Shown: piece by piece, positions 17,084-25,041 of the stretch
Layout of the letters: every line of letters begins with the position of its first letter
How positions within the stretch are numbered: the first letter of the stretch is position 1
NCBI GenBank assembly: GCA_022843845.1
Contig: JALHMW010000014.1
Location: forward strand, 1 to 64,000
Source of the DNA: Archangium sp.
Lineage (GTDB): Bacteria > Myxococcota > Myxococcia > Myxococcales > Myxococcaceae
Direction of reading: 5' to 3'
Length of the DNA: 64,000 nucleotides
Made by a program: the position numbers and the translations under genes
The notes under the pieces: generated by a model
Seen by the model: only the letters and a program-made list of their open reading frames with translations
The model's database searches: none
What the model was told of the DNA's origin: nothing

Positions 17084-17127
17084 GGGGGCTCACGTGCTGC
17101 TGCCGAAGTTCCGGGTAGGCAGCCCCC
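17084..17127 (-). terminator. Inverted repeat downstream of the Kelch gene
   Basis: GGGGGC (17084-17089) pairs with GCCCCC (17122-17127), and an alternative inner stem GCTGCC/GGCAGC uses 17099-17104 and 17118-17123. It lies between the Kelch gene end and the kinase start, both on the minus strand, so it may end Kelch transcription or form a leader structure for the kinase mRNA. Confidence 0.35.
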
Positions 17128-17181
17128 GCACATTTCACGTGCGTTCGGCAGCGCCAGCGTTGCGAGCAAACCCGGGCGCCG

Positions 17182-18339
17182 CTACTGCACCTCGCCTCGC
17201 ACGACCCGGTTCACGGCGACGTGGTTCCCGATGTTGCCACCGACGGAATAGATGAACTGGCGCCACACCGGAGTCTGGTGCACGTGGCCGCGCGCGAACG
17301 GGAACGGTGACATGGCGTGCCACGGGCCGAGGGAGTCGTCGGCGCCGATCGAGGCCCTCCAGACCGCCGCGGTGGGCACCAGCTCGCTCAGCCCACCGAC
17401 GATGTACACGGCGCGGCCCACGACAGAAGCGCTGCCCGCGACCGACGAGAAGGGGAGCGAGAACCGGGTCCACGGCCCAAGGTTGCCCTGGGCGTCGATG
17501 GTGGCGACGAGGCCGTCGCGGAAGTCGGTGGGGTCGAACCCGAAGCCCGAGCCGTCGATGCCGCTCACCACGAAGAGCTTGCGGCCGGCGATGAAGCTCG
17601 TGTGGTGCGTGCGCGGCTCGGGGAGCTCGGCCGCCGTCGACCACGGCCCCAGGGCGCCGTCGTCGAGCACCTCTGCGCGAAGCACCGTCGTCGTCGCCAG
17701 CCCCGAGGCGACGTTGAGGCCGCCGATGACGTAGACCCACCGCTCGAAGCCGTGGCCGCTCGCGTGAAAGTGCGGCCCCGGCATCGCACGCTCCGTTCGC
17801 CACGCCACCGGCATGCCCGAGTGGGACACCTCGAGGCTCTGCACCTCGGGCGTGAGCGTGATTCTGCCGTTCGAGGCCGTCTTCCCGCCGAAGACGTACG
17901 TGCGCGGGCCCACCGTCGCGATGGCGCTCCCGGTCTGGAACAGTGGAGGCGTCGGGCCGCGAACCCAGACGCCCACCTCACCGCTCGGTGAGAGCGGGGC
18001 CGACCAGAGATCGTTCCGGGCGCTGCGAGCCGGCTCATCGATGCCCCCCGTGACGTAGAGCGTGCCCCCATGCTCGGTCGTGACGGTGAACGTCATGTGG
18101 TGGTCTCTCGCGGCGGGGCCGGTCTCCTGCTCCGACCAGGTGAGGGTCGACGTGCAGCCGCCATCTGCGCGGTGCGAAAACGAAGGGCACGCGGCCTCGA
18201 CGCCGGCGTCGGGCACCGCGGCATCGTCACGCATGGCGCCGGCGTCGTGCGAATGCGCCAGGCCGGGCTCGAACCCGGTCGACGGCGGGGTGCAGGCCAG
18301 GGCCAGGAGCGCTTGAAACCACAGAAAGAAACGAGCCAT
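17182..18339 (-). CDS. Kelch-repeat (six-bladed propeller) lipoprotein
   Basis: About 385 residues. An N-terminal export signal ends in a lipoprotein-like Cys (LLALACTPPS), followed by a low-complexity His/Asp/Ala segment. The body contains six Kelch-like strands with the double-Gly signature: LYVTGGID, TYVFGGKT, VYVIGGLN, LFVVSGID, VYIVGGLS and IYSVGGNI, which would form one six-bladed beta-propeller. Proteins of this kind are usually exported and act as binding platforms; no catalytic residue is evident. ATG 18339 was chosen because GGAG lies six bases upstream and the signal peptide begins there. Neighbouring genes are kinases on the same strand, but nothing in the sequence proves a joint function. 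Confidence 0.82.
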   Translation of the reverse strand: MARFFLWFQALLALACTPPSTGFEPGLAHSHDAGAMRDDAAVPDAGVEAACPSFSHRADGGCTSTLTWSEQETGPAARDHHMTFTVTTEHGGTLYVTGGIDEPARSARNDLWSAPLSPSGEVGVWVRGPTPPLFQTGSAIATVGPRTYVFGGKTASNGRITLTPEVQSLEVSHSGMPVAWRTERAMPGPHFHASGHGFERWVYVIGGLNVASGLATTTVLRAEVLDDGALGPWSTAAELPEPRTHHTSFIAGRKLFVVSGIDGSGFGFDPTDFRDGLVATIDAQGNLGPWTRFSLPFSSVAGSASVVGRAVYIVGGLSELVPTAAVWRASIGADDSLGPWHAMSPFPFARGHVHQTPVWRQFIYSVGGNIGNHVAVNRVVRGEVQ

Positions 18340-18427
18340 GAGGGTCTCCACGAAAAGGGGTGACCTCAAAGAAGCCGCTCGCGGCGGATGTGACAGCCAC
18401 CCTGCTTTTTTGCGTCCGAACGCCCCG

Positions 18428-20968
18428 TCAGGGGTGGGCGGAGGCCCGGCTGAGCCAGAGGTCGGTGTCGATGACCCGAACGCCCAGCGCGAGGCCGCCG
18501 TCGGGGCCGTCGACGATGTCGGTGACGGCCTTCAGCGCGTCGTCGAGCAGCGCCGCGCGGCCGCCGTCGGGCTGGAGTCGAACGAGGCGAAAGCGGTCGA
18601 CTCCCCGTGCTGGGCCCGACACGAGCACGTCGTCGTCGCGGGTGCCCACGGCGAGAATGGCCTCGAGGTCGTCGACGCCCCAGGTCGCGAGCTCCCGTCC
18701 CGAGAGATCGAGCTCGCGCAGCGCCCCGCGGCCATCGGCGAGCAGCACCGTGCCCCGGGCGCTCATCCTCCACTTGCCGTAGCGCTCGCGCAGATCTGGC
18801 ACCGAGAAGAGCAACCGCGGAGGAGCCCGACGCTCCAGCGCGTAGAACTCGTATTGCTCGGCGGGCCACCCGAGCACGCAGGGCTCGCGCTCGTGAGCGC
18901 ACGACACTTCAGCCCGGGGTGGCACGCTCCGGCTCAGGCTGACGGCCTCTTCGAGCACTCCCGGGAGCAGGTACGGCTCGCGCCCTCCATCTTCCGAGAG
19001 TCGCACCAGCTCCCAGATCGACGCGCCCCCGTCGAGGTTCCCCCTCGTCGTCCACACCAACACGTCGCCGTCCACCGGCGTCGCGGAGCTGAGCCACCCC
19101 GAGAGGGGCAGTTGACGCAGGCCACCATCTCTCGTCGTGCCGAGCACGGTGGGAATCCGCGCGCGACTCTGTGTTCGCCACAACGTGCCGGCCTCGCTCC
19201 ACGCGCTGGGGCGCTCATCGAAGTCCTCGACCGACGCCGGCTGGAGCGTCGTGCCAGCAAGGAGCTCGGTCGTTCGTTTCACCTCGTGACGCAGGGTCAG
19301 CAGCTCACCCGCCTGGCCGATGCTGAGGCCCGACACCGTCTCTTCGTCGATGCCGTCGAGCCGGCGCCTGGCACCTGACGCCCGCCCATCGCTCGACAGC
19401 GGCTGAAGGTGAATCGCCACGCCGCTGCCGGCTCCGGCGGCCTCGGTCTCGACCCACGCGAGCCCCTCGGGATGCCAGCTCGCGACCACCGGCATCCACG
19501 GCTGCGTGAGTCGCTCGGCGCAGTGCGTCCAGCGAACGTCGAGATCGGTCGCCGAGGCCACTTCGAGGCACCGCAGCCACCCCGAGCGTTGGAGCCGCTG
19601 CGAGGCGATGACCAGAAGCCGTCCGTCGTCTGAGAACGTGGCGTAGAGCAGCACTTCTTTCCCACTGGCTGCGCGGACGACGTCGGCACCCGCGCGGCGA
19701 ACCGTCAACCGGGTGTCGTCGAGCTCGAGCACTGCGCCATCGGGCCCGAGGTCGCCCATTCGAAAGGCGCCCCGGCTGACGACCGTCGCATGCTCGCCAT
19801 CGGCGTCGACGAGCCAGAGCACGGTGCCGCCGTCGTGCGTCGACACCGCCCAGGCACCATCGGCGCGGGCGCGCACCGTGCCCACTTCACCTGGCTCGGG
19901 GAGCGTCACCAGACCGAGCCGCGTCGGCGCCTCGACGTCGAACCGCCACAGCCCGCGCGTGTCAGCCGAGAGCACCACGCGCCCATCACGTGAGATCGCC
20001 GCCGCGTGGATGGGGCGGTCGACCCGTTGGGCCGTCAGGCGAAGGTGCTGCCGCGCTGGTGGCAGCGCCCGGCCCTGGACCAGCCACCCGGACCCGACGA
20101 GCGCGAGCGCGAGCACGAGGCCCGCCACCACCAGCCCCATCGCGGGCCGAGGCCGATGCTCGAGGGCCTGCACCAACACCGCGCCGGACGCTGGCCGGTC
20201 GCTGGGGTTCGCAGCGAGGCACTGGCGAATCACCGCCCCGACCGCCCCCGATCGCCCGAGCTCGGCGGCTGGGCGCGGCGCCCGAACGCCGAGGAGCAGC
20301 TCCTGCCCCAACACCCCGAAGGCGAAGGTGTCGAAGCGCGCGTCGCGAGGCGTGAGCGTCGTCGCCTCGGGCGGGGCGTAGCTGGGGGTACCGCCCACGT
20401 TCGACGCCCGCCCGGTCGGGTGCGCGAGCCCGAAGTCGAGCAGCTTCACCGAGCCGTCGTCCGCGACGATCACGTTGTCTGGCTTGACGTCCAGGTGCAC
20501 CCACCCGCGCGCGTGCACGGCGCGCAGGGCCCGCGCGACGCCCAGCAGAATCGGTCGGGCCTCGTTGGCGCGCATCGGCCCCGAGGTCAGCCGCGCTCTG
20601 AGTGAGCGGCCCTGAACGAGCTCGAGCGCGATGAAGGGAAACCCGTCGACTTCCCCGACGTCATAGACCGACACCAGGTGTGGGTCGGTCAGCGCGGCCA
20701 CCGTGCGTGCCTCGTCGAGAAAACCGCGCGACGCCTGCGCGCCCCGGCGCCAGGGCAGCTTGAGCGCCACGTCCCGGCCGAGAACGGTGTCGTGAGCGCG
20801 GTACACCACGCCGAAGCCTCCAGCGCCGAGAAGGCCCCTCAGCTCGAAGCGGCCCAGCGAGTGTCCCACCGGAAACGGCGGCTCGCCCGGGGGCCCCGCG
20901 GACGGCACCGAGGCCGCGGCGATACCCCGAAGCAGGCCTTCCCACGCGGGGTCGTCGGTGAGGGTCAC
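18428..20968 (-). CDS. Transmembrane Ser/Thr protein kinase with C-terminal beta-propeller-like sensor
   Basis: About 846 residues. The kinase domain (about 35-265) has GAGGFGVVYRAHD, VALKLPW, the catalytic loop HLDVKPDNVI (Leu in place of the usual Arg of HRD) and LLDFGLA, then GTPSYAPPE. A single membrane span follows (GLVVAGLVLALALVGSGWLV, about 280-300), and the remaining 540 residues look like irregular WD40/PQQ-type blades that would face the periplasm. The non-RD catalytic loop suggests a kinase that does not need activation-loop phosphorylation. The start GTG overlaps the stop of the ECF sigma gene (GTGA), so both are made from one message; this pairing suggests the kinase controls that sigma factor. 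The extracellular ligand is unknown. Confidence 0.9.
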   Translation of the reverse strand: MTLTDDPAWEGLLRGIAAASVPSAGPPGEPPFPVGHSLGRFELRGLLGAGGFGVVYRAHDTVLGRDVALKLPWRRGAQASRGFLDEARTVAALTDPHLVSVYDVGEVDGFPFIALELVQGRSLRARLTSGPMRANEARPILLGVARALRAVHARGWVHLDVKPDNVIVADDGSVKLLDFGLAHPTGRASNVGGTPSYAPPEATTLTPRDARFDTFAFGVLGQELLLGVRAPRPAAELGRSGAVGAVIRQCLAANPSDRPASGAVLVQALEHRPRPAMGLVVAGLVLALALVGSGWLVQGRALPPARQHLRLTAQRVDRPIHAAAISRDGRVVLSADTRGLWRFDVEAPTRLGLVTLPEPGEVGTVRARADGAWAVSTHDGGTVLWLVDADGEHATVVSRGAFRMGDLGPDGAVLELDDTRLTVRRAGADVVRAASGKEVLLYATFSDDGRLLVIASQRLQRSGWLRCLEVASATDLDVRWTHCAERLTQPWMPVVASWHPEGLAWVETEAAGAGSGVAIHLQPLSSDGRASGARRRLDGIDEETVSGLSIGQAGELLTLRHEVKRTTELLAGTTLQPASVEDFDERPSAWSEAGTLWRTQSRARIPTVLGTTRDGGLRQLPLSGWLSSATPVDGDVLVWTTRGNLDGGASIWELVRLSEDGGREPYLLPGVLEEAVSLSRSVPPRAEVSCAHEREPCVLGWPAEQYEFYALERRAPPRLLFSVPDLRERYGKWRMSARGTVLLADGRGALRELDLSGRELATWGVDDLEAILAVGTRDDDVLVSGPARGVDRFRLVRLQPDGGRAALLDDALKAVTDIVDGPDGGLALGVRVIDTDLWLSRASAHP

Positions 20969-21546
20969 TCCGAGAACCAGCCGTCTTCGGTGGCCAGCGC
21001 CTTGAGTCGCGCCTTCACGCGCTCGAAGCGCTTCCGAAGCGCGGCTGGTGAGACGTCCGCGCCCTCTTCGGCCATGACGTGCGAGATCTCGTGCCAGTCC
21101 ATCGCGCGGTCGACCCGCAGAATGAGCAGGGCCCGCTCGTCAGGAGGCAGGGCCTCTCGCAGTTCGTGGAGTCGGCGCTTCCAGTCGGTGGCGACGAAGC
21201 GGGGCGTGACGGACCGGAGCGGCTGCTCGAAGACGCCAAGGTCCGCGTCGTGGGCGCGCTTGCGACGGTACCCATCGCGCATCGCCCGACGCGCGGCGTT
21301 CCGGGCGACGGCGTAGAACCAGCAGCGAAACGAGCTCTTGCCCTGAAACGTCGACATTCCAGCCATCACGTCAGCGCAGGCCTCAGCGAAGAGCTCCGCC
21401 CCTGCGCCGCGGTCGCCCATCACCGCCGACAGGAAGGCCTCGATCTCGGGCCCCCACGCCGCCAGGGCCAGCTCGACCGCGCGGCGCGCGTCAGAGGAAT
21501 GGAGCGCCGCCATCACCTCAGCCTCCGCACGTGCTGTGGCGTCCAT
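20965..21546 (-). CDS. ECF-type RNA polymerase sigma factor
   Basis: 193 residues with the two-domain ECF layout. Region 2 contains the helix AELFAEACADVMAGMSTFQG and the -10 recognition segment RCWFYAVARNAARRAMRDGY; region 4 contains the helix-turn-helix around LPPDERALLILR to ISHVMAEEG and LRKRFERVKARLKAL. It would direct transcription of a small regulon in response to a signal. No anti-sigma factor gene is adjacent; instead the gene overlaps a transmembrane Ser/Thr kinase gene by four bases, like ECF groups regulated by phosphorylation. It is divergent from dprA across 287 bases in which its own promoter probably lies, although no clear site was recognised there. Confidence 0.88.
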   Translation of the reverse strand: MDATARAEAEVMAALHSSDARRAVELALAAWGPEIEAFLSAVMGDRGAGAELFAEACADVMAGMSTFQGKSSFRCWFYAVARNAARRAMRDGYRRKRAHDADLGVFEQPLRSVTPRFVATDWKRRLHELREALPPDERALLILRVDRAMDWHEISHVMAEEGADVSPAALRKRFERVKARLKALATEDGWFSE

Positions 21547-21833
21547 CAGACGTCGCCCTAGTCCAGCCGGGTGTGGATCTCAAACGCGCCTGGTGATCGT
21601 CCTCTCCTGTGGAGGAACACCGGTGTCGAGGGCATCCTCCTCGTTGCGCCATCCTCGGGCGCGTCACCGCGCGAGGTGTCGTGCCAGGCGTTGTCGATCG
21701 AAGCAGCGTTGCTCGCTGGGCCAGGCTGCCCACCGCCATGAGCCTCAGCATCGACTCACGCGCACCGCGAAGGCGCTCGAGCGCCGTCACCAGTGACGGC
21801 GGCATGTCAGCCCCTTCGAGTAGGTCCCCTGGA

Positions 21834-22931
21834 ATGACGGAGTTCGAGCGGCGGGCGGTGCTGGCGATGTGGTCGTTTCAAGGCGTGGGCGCGATCGGGC
21901 TCGAGACGCTCGAACGGCTCGTGCCGAAGAGCGAATGGCTTCGACTGCCGGTGAAAGAGCTGGCGGCCCTCGCCGATTTGAAGGCCGACGTTCGCGAGCG
22001 GGTGTTGGCGTGCGGTTCGCTCGAGGCCCAGGCCGAGCGCATCGAAGCGAGGCTGAAGATGACCCGCCAGCGCGTCTGCTTCGAAGGCGATCGCGAGTAC
22101 CCCGCGAGGCTCGCTGGCGTGCGCGGAGCTCCGCCGCTGCTCTTCTTCAAGGGGCCCGGCGCCGTCGTGTGCCCTCGCGCGCACGTCGGCATCGTCGGCA
22201 CGCGTCACCCCGACAAGGACTGGGAGCAGTGGACCATGGGGTTCTCGCGCACGTGCGCCGAGCAGGGGCTCGTGGTGGCCAGCGGCGGAGCCGAGGGCAT
22301 CGACACCGCGGCGCATCTCGGCGCGTTGAGCGGGCAGGGCGTCACGTGGGCGTTCGTCGCCAGCGGCCTCGAGCAGCTCGACGCAGCGCCGCGGGAGATC
22401 GTCGGTCCCGTGCTCGCCTCAGGGGGAACCGTCTTCTCCGAGTACCCGCCCGACGTGCGCGCGAACGCGGGCCTCTTCGTGCAACGCAATCGCCTCATCT
22501 CGGGCAGCGCTGACGCCGTCGTCCTCGTGCGAGGCAAAGAGAAGTCTGGCGCGCGCCACACCGCCGAAGCCGCACGCCGCTATCAGCGCCAGCTCCTCGC
22601 TGTGCCGGGCAACCCGCGCGAGCTCGGGGCCGAACTCTGTCGCGACTTCCTGCGAAGCGGCGCTCGCCCGTGCTTCGACGTCTCTGACGTGCTCACCGCT
22701 GTGGGCCTCGTCGAGATGGCCATGCCCGAGGCGCTCGAAGAGAAGGGGCCGGTCAGTGACGACAGCCGGGCCGTCTTCGAGGCGCTCCCTCGAGGCATCT
22801 TCGACATGGAACTCGCGGTCGCCGCCGTGCCTCAAAAGTCGTCTGGCGCCGTGGCCGCTGCACTCATGGAGCTCGAGCTCGCAAGTTGGCTGGTCCCCCG
22901 ATCGGGGCGCCGCTACGAAAAACGCGAATGA
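21834..22931 (+). CDS. dprA: DNA-processing protein DprA
   Basis: About 365 residues. The Rossmann-like DprA domain shows GIVGTRHPD, SGGAEGIDTAAH, FSEYPP and QRNRLIS, the hallmarks of the family; an N-terminal helical domain precedes it and a winged-helix-like C-terminus follows. DprA binds incoming single-stranded DNA and loads RecA during natural transformation. ATG 21834 was chosen because the conserved N-terminal region (EFERRAVLAMWS) starts there, but the ribosome site is weak and an ATG at 21804 is possible. It opens a block whose order (dprA, then trmFO, xerC, hslV, hslU) matches a classical arrangement known from Bacillus, in which topA normally follows dprA; here the TolQ/TolR genes occupy that position. 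Confidence 0.93.
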   Translation: MTEFERRAVLAMWSFQGVGAIGLETLERLVPKSEWLRLPVKELAALADLKADVRERVLACGSLEAQAERIEARLKMTRQRVCFEGDREYPARLAGVRGAPPLLFFKGPGAVVCPRAHVGIVGTRHPDKDWEQWTMGFSRTCAEQGLVVASGGAEGIDTAAHLGALSGQGVTWAFVASGLEQLDAAPREIVGPVLASGGTVFSEYPPDVRANAGLFVQRNRLISGSADAVVLVRGKEKSGARHTAEAARRYQRQLLAVPGNPRELGAELCRDFLRSGARPCFDVSDVLTAVGLVEMAMPEALEEKGPVSDDSRAVFEALPRGIFDMELAVAAVPQKSSGAVAAALMELELASWLVPRSGRRYEKRE

Positions 22932-22949
22932 CCTTGGGCCGTTCCTTTG

Positions 22950-22978
22950 TTGACGACCCTCGGGGTGCCAACTAGAAG
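22950..22978 (+). promoter_or_regulatory. Sigma-70-like promoter of the TolQ/TolR operon
   Basis: TTGACG (22950-22955) and TAGAAG (22973-22978) are separated by exactly 17 bases in the gap after dprA. The start of transcription would be near 22985, leaving a leader of about 40 bases before ATG 23025. The -35 box matches the consensus at five positions and the -10 box at four. Confidence 0.55.
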
Positions 22979-23024
22979 TCTCGACGAATCTTCAACGTTG
23001 GGTTGAAAGGAAAACGCCACTTCC

Positions 23025-23768
23025 ATGTCCGCCAGCATGATGGTGCAGCACCTGCTCGATGTGGTGCTGTCCGCTGAGCCAGCGCATGCCGCTGAAGGCT
23101 CCTTCAAGGATTCCCTCGTCTCCTTCTTCAAAGAAGGCGGCACGTTCATGTTCGTGAACATCTTCTGGTTGGCCTGCGCCGTCGCCGTCACGATCGAGCG
23201 CATCGTCAGCCTGATGTTCCGGTTCAACCTGAACGCGGGGCCCTTCATGGAGCAGATCACCAAGCTCGTGCTCACCGGCAACCCGGACCGAGCCGTGAAG
23301 CTGTGCGGTGCTGCACCCAATGCCCCGCTTGCCAAGGTGGTGCGGGCCGGTCTCACCCGCGCCAACCGCGGCGAGGTCGAGGTCGCCAAGGCCATCGAGG
23401 AGTCGATCCTCGAGCAGACGCCGCGCGTCTCGGCACGAATTCAGTGGCTGTGGTCGCTCGCGAACATCGCGACGCTCTTCGGCCTCATCGGCACCATCAT
23501 CGGCCTCATCGGCACGTTCAAGTCGCTCGGCAACGTGCCCGCCGACCAGAAGCAGGCGCTGCTGTCGAAGGGCATCTCCGAAGCAATGAACAACACCGCC
23601 TTCGGTCTCGGCATCGCCGTCTCGTGCATCATCGCCCACCTCTTCCTCACGGCGTATGCGCGTCAGATGATCGAAGTCGTCGAACTGAATGCAATGAAGC
23701 TCGAGAACCTGCTGGCCCGCCGTGCAGCAGGCGAGACCAGCGCGATGGACTTCGAAAAGGCTTCCTGA
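23025..23768 (+). CDS. TolQ/ExbB/MotA-family proton channel protein (AglR-like candidate)
   Basis: 247 residues with three membrane spans: about 41-63 (FVNIFWLACAVAVTIERIV), about 143-165 (LANIATLFGLIGTIIGLIG) and about 188-210 (AFGLGIAVSCIIAHLFLTAY). The last two carry the TolQ/ExbB signature. Such proteins form a pentameric ring around a dimer of TolR/ExbD-like proteins and convert the proton gradient into mechanical work. It is followed by two TolR-type genes, the composition of the AglR-AglQ-AglS gliding motor of M. xanthus and also of several ExbB-ExbD-ExbD sets. No tolA, tolB, pal or TonB gene is nearby, which favours a motility or special transport role, but the assignment to Agl is inference. 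A good promoter precedes it. Confidence 0.9.
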   Translation: MSASMMVQHLLDVVLSAEPAHAAEGSFKDSLVSFFKEGGTFMFVNIFWLACAVAVTIERIVSLMFRFNLNAGPFMEQITKLVLTGNPDRAVKLCGAAPNAPLAKVVRAGLTRANRGEVEVAKAIEESILEQTPRVSARIQWLWSLANIATLFGLIGTIIGLIGTFKSLGNVPADQKQALLSKGISEAMNNTAFGLGIAVSCIIAHLFLTAYARQMIEVVELNAMKLENLLARRAAGETSAMDFEKAS

Positions 23769-23832
23769 CGGAGACCACTCGATCGGGTGGCCTCTCGGAA
23801 CTCGAGCGGCCGTCCGGTGTCAGGGGTACGAC

Positions 23833-24366
23833 ATGGCGTTTCACGTCTCCAAGCGAAAGCTGAAGCCGAAGGAAGAAGAGGAAGCGGGCGAGCTCAACAT
23901 CGTCCCGTACCTCGACATCCTCATGAACCTGATCATCTTCATGCTCCTCTCGATGTCGGGGCTGGCGACGCTTGGGATCCTCAACGTCAGCGCGCCCTCG
24001 TACGGCGGTGGCGGCGGCGGCAACAACCCCGACGAGAAGCCGCCCCTCCTCCTCACGGTCGCCATCGCCAAGACCGGTTTCTACGTCGCCGCGACGGGTG
24101 GCGTGCTGCCCGGCATCGAGACGACTGGCACCGCCGCAGACGGCGCACCGCCGACCATCGCCAGGAAGGCCGACGGCTCGTACGACTACACGCTGCTCAA
24201 CAACAAGATGAAAGAGATCAAGGCCTCGTTCAGCGAAGAGACCAAGGTCATCATCGCAGCCGAAGCCGACACGCCGTACGAGGTGCTCGTGGGCACCATG
24301 GACTCCACCCGAGAGACGTCCGATCGCAAACTGCTCTTCCCTGACGTCACGCTGGCGAGCTTCTAA
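23833..24366 (+). CDS. TolR/ExbD-family protein (AglQ-like candidate)
   Basis: 177 residues: a short charged cytoplasmic N-terminus, one membrane span (about 24-50), a Gly-rich hinge (GGGGGG) and a periplasmic domain of about 110 residues. The proton-carrying Asp of the family is Asp28 in NIVPYLDILMN. From memory, the M. xanthus gliding protein AglQ has its essential Asp also at position 28, which is suggestive but not proof. The periplasmic end has the TolR fold pattern (VIIAAEADTPYEVLVGTMD). ATG 23833 lies 64 bases after the TolQ-like stop; the three genes form an operon. It would form a heterodimer with the next TolR-like protein inside the TolQ ring. Confidence 0.88.
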   Translation: MAFHVSKRKLKPKEEEEAGELNIVPYLDILMNLIIFMLLSMSGLATLGILNVSAPSYGGGGGGNNPDEKPPLLLTVAIAKTGFYVAATGGVLPGIETTGTAADGAPPTIARKADGSYDYTLLNNKMKEIKASFSEETKVIIAAEADTPYEVLVGTMDSTRETSDRKLLFPDVTLASF

Positions 24367-24377
24367 GGACACCGATT

Positions 24378-24962
24378 ATGGCTGCCGCCGCGAACCCGCC
24401 CGACAACGAGCTCAACGACGACGATCTCGCGCGCAATCGCTTCCGCAAGGCCATGGCCCGGAAGAAGCGCAAGGAGCGCGAGGCCGAGGGCGAGATCAAG
24501 GAGCTCAACATCACCGCGATGATGGACATCATGACCATCATCCTCGTGTTCCTCATCAAGTCGTACACGGCTTCCTCCGTCACGATCACGCCGTCTGAAG
24601 ACATTCGGCCGCCGCTGTCGACGACCCGCCTCACGCCCAAAGACACCATCGCCATCACCGTCACGCCCCGGCACATCCTGGTGGGCGACAAGGTGAAGGC
24701 GACGCTCGAGAAGAACATGCAGCCCCGCGCCGACGAGATGCAGGGGAAGCTGATTCTGCCGGTCGACGCGGCCCTCAAGAAAGAAGTCGAGAAGCTCAAG
24801 TACATCGCCGAGCGCAACCCCAGCGCGCCCTTCATGCGCGAGGTCTCGATCATTGGCGACCGGAAGATCCCGTACGAGGTGCTGAGCTCGGTGCTGTACA
24901 CGGCGGGCCAGAACGAGCTCGAGAACTTCCGGTTCGTCGTGATCTCGAGCGCTGACCAGTAA
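24378..24962 (+). CDS. Second TolR/ExbD-family protein (AglS-like candidate)
   Basis: 194 residues: a highly charged N-terminus of about 40 residues, a membrane span with the conserved Asp50 ([17 protein letters not shown]) and a periplasmic domain ending in a TolR-type strand-helix ([18 protein letters not shown]). The sequence is quite different from the TolR-like protein before it, so they are not a recent duplication and probably have separate roles in the complex, as AglQ and AglS do. It begins 11 bases after the previous stop. The following gene, trmFO, is 79 bases downstream on the same strand and is functionally unrelated. Confidence 0.88.
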   Translation: MAAAANPPDNELNDDDLARNRFRKAMARKKRKEREAEGEIKELNITAMMDIMTIILVFLIKSYTASSVTITPSEDIRPPLSTTRLTPKDTIAITVTPRHILVGDKVKATLEKNMQPRADEMQGKLILPVDAALKKEVEKLKYIAERNPSAPFMREVSIIGDRKIPYEVLSSVLYTAGQNELENFRFVVISSADQ

Positions 24963-25041
24963 CCACTGGTCGTCTGGCCGTCTGTTGTCGCGCCCGCATT
25001 TCGTCTACAGCTCCGTCGTCTTTTGCCGCCCCGGAGCCGCC

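Noticed and set aside
21518..21805. Small minus-strand frame (95 codons) between the ECF gene and dprA
   Set aside because: The first 35 codons look protein-like but the rest does not, and it overlaps the sigma factor start; codon pattern is inconsistent.
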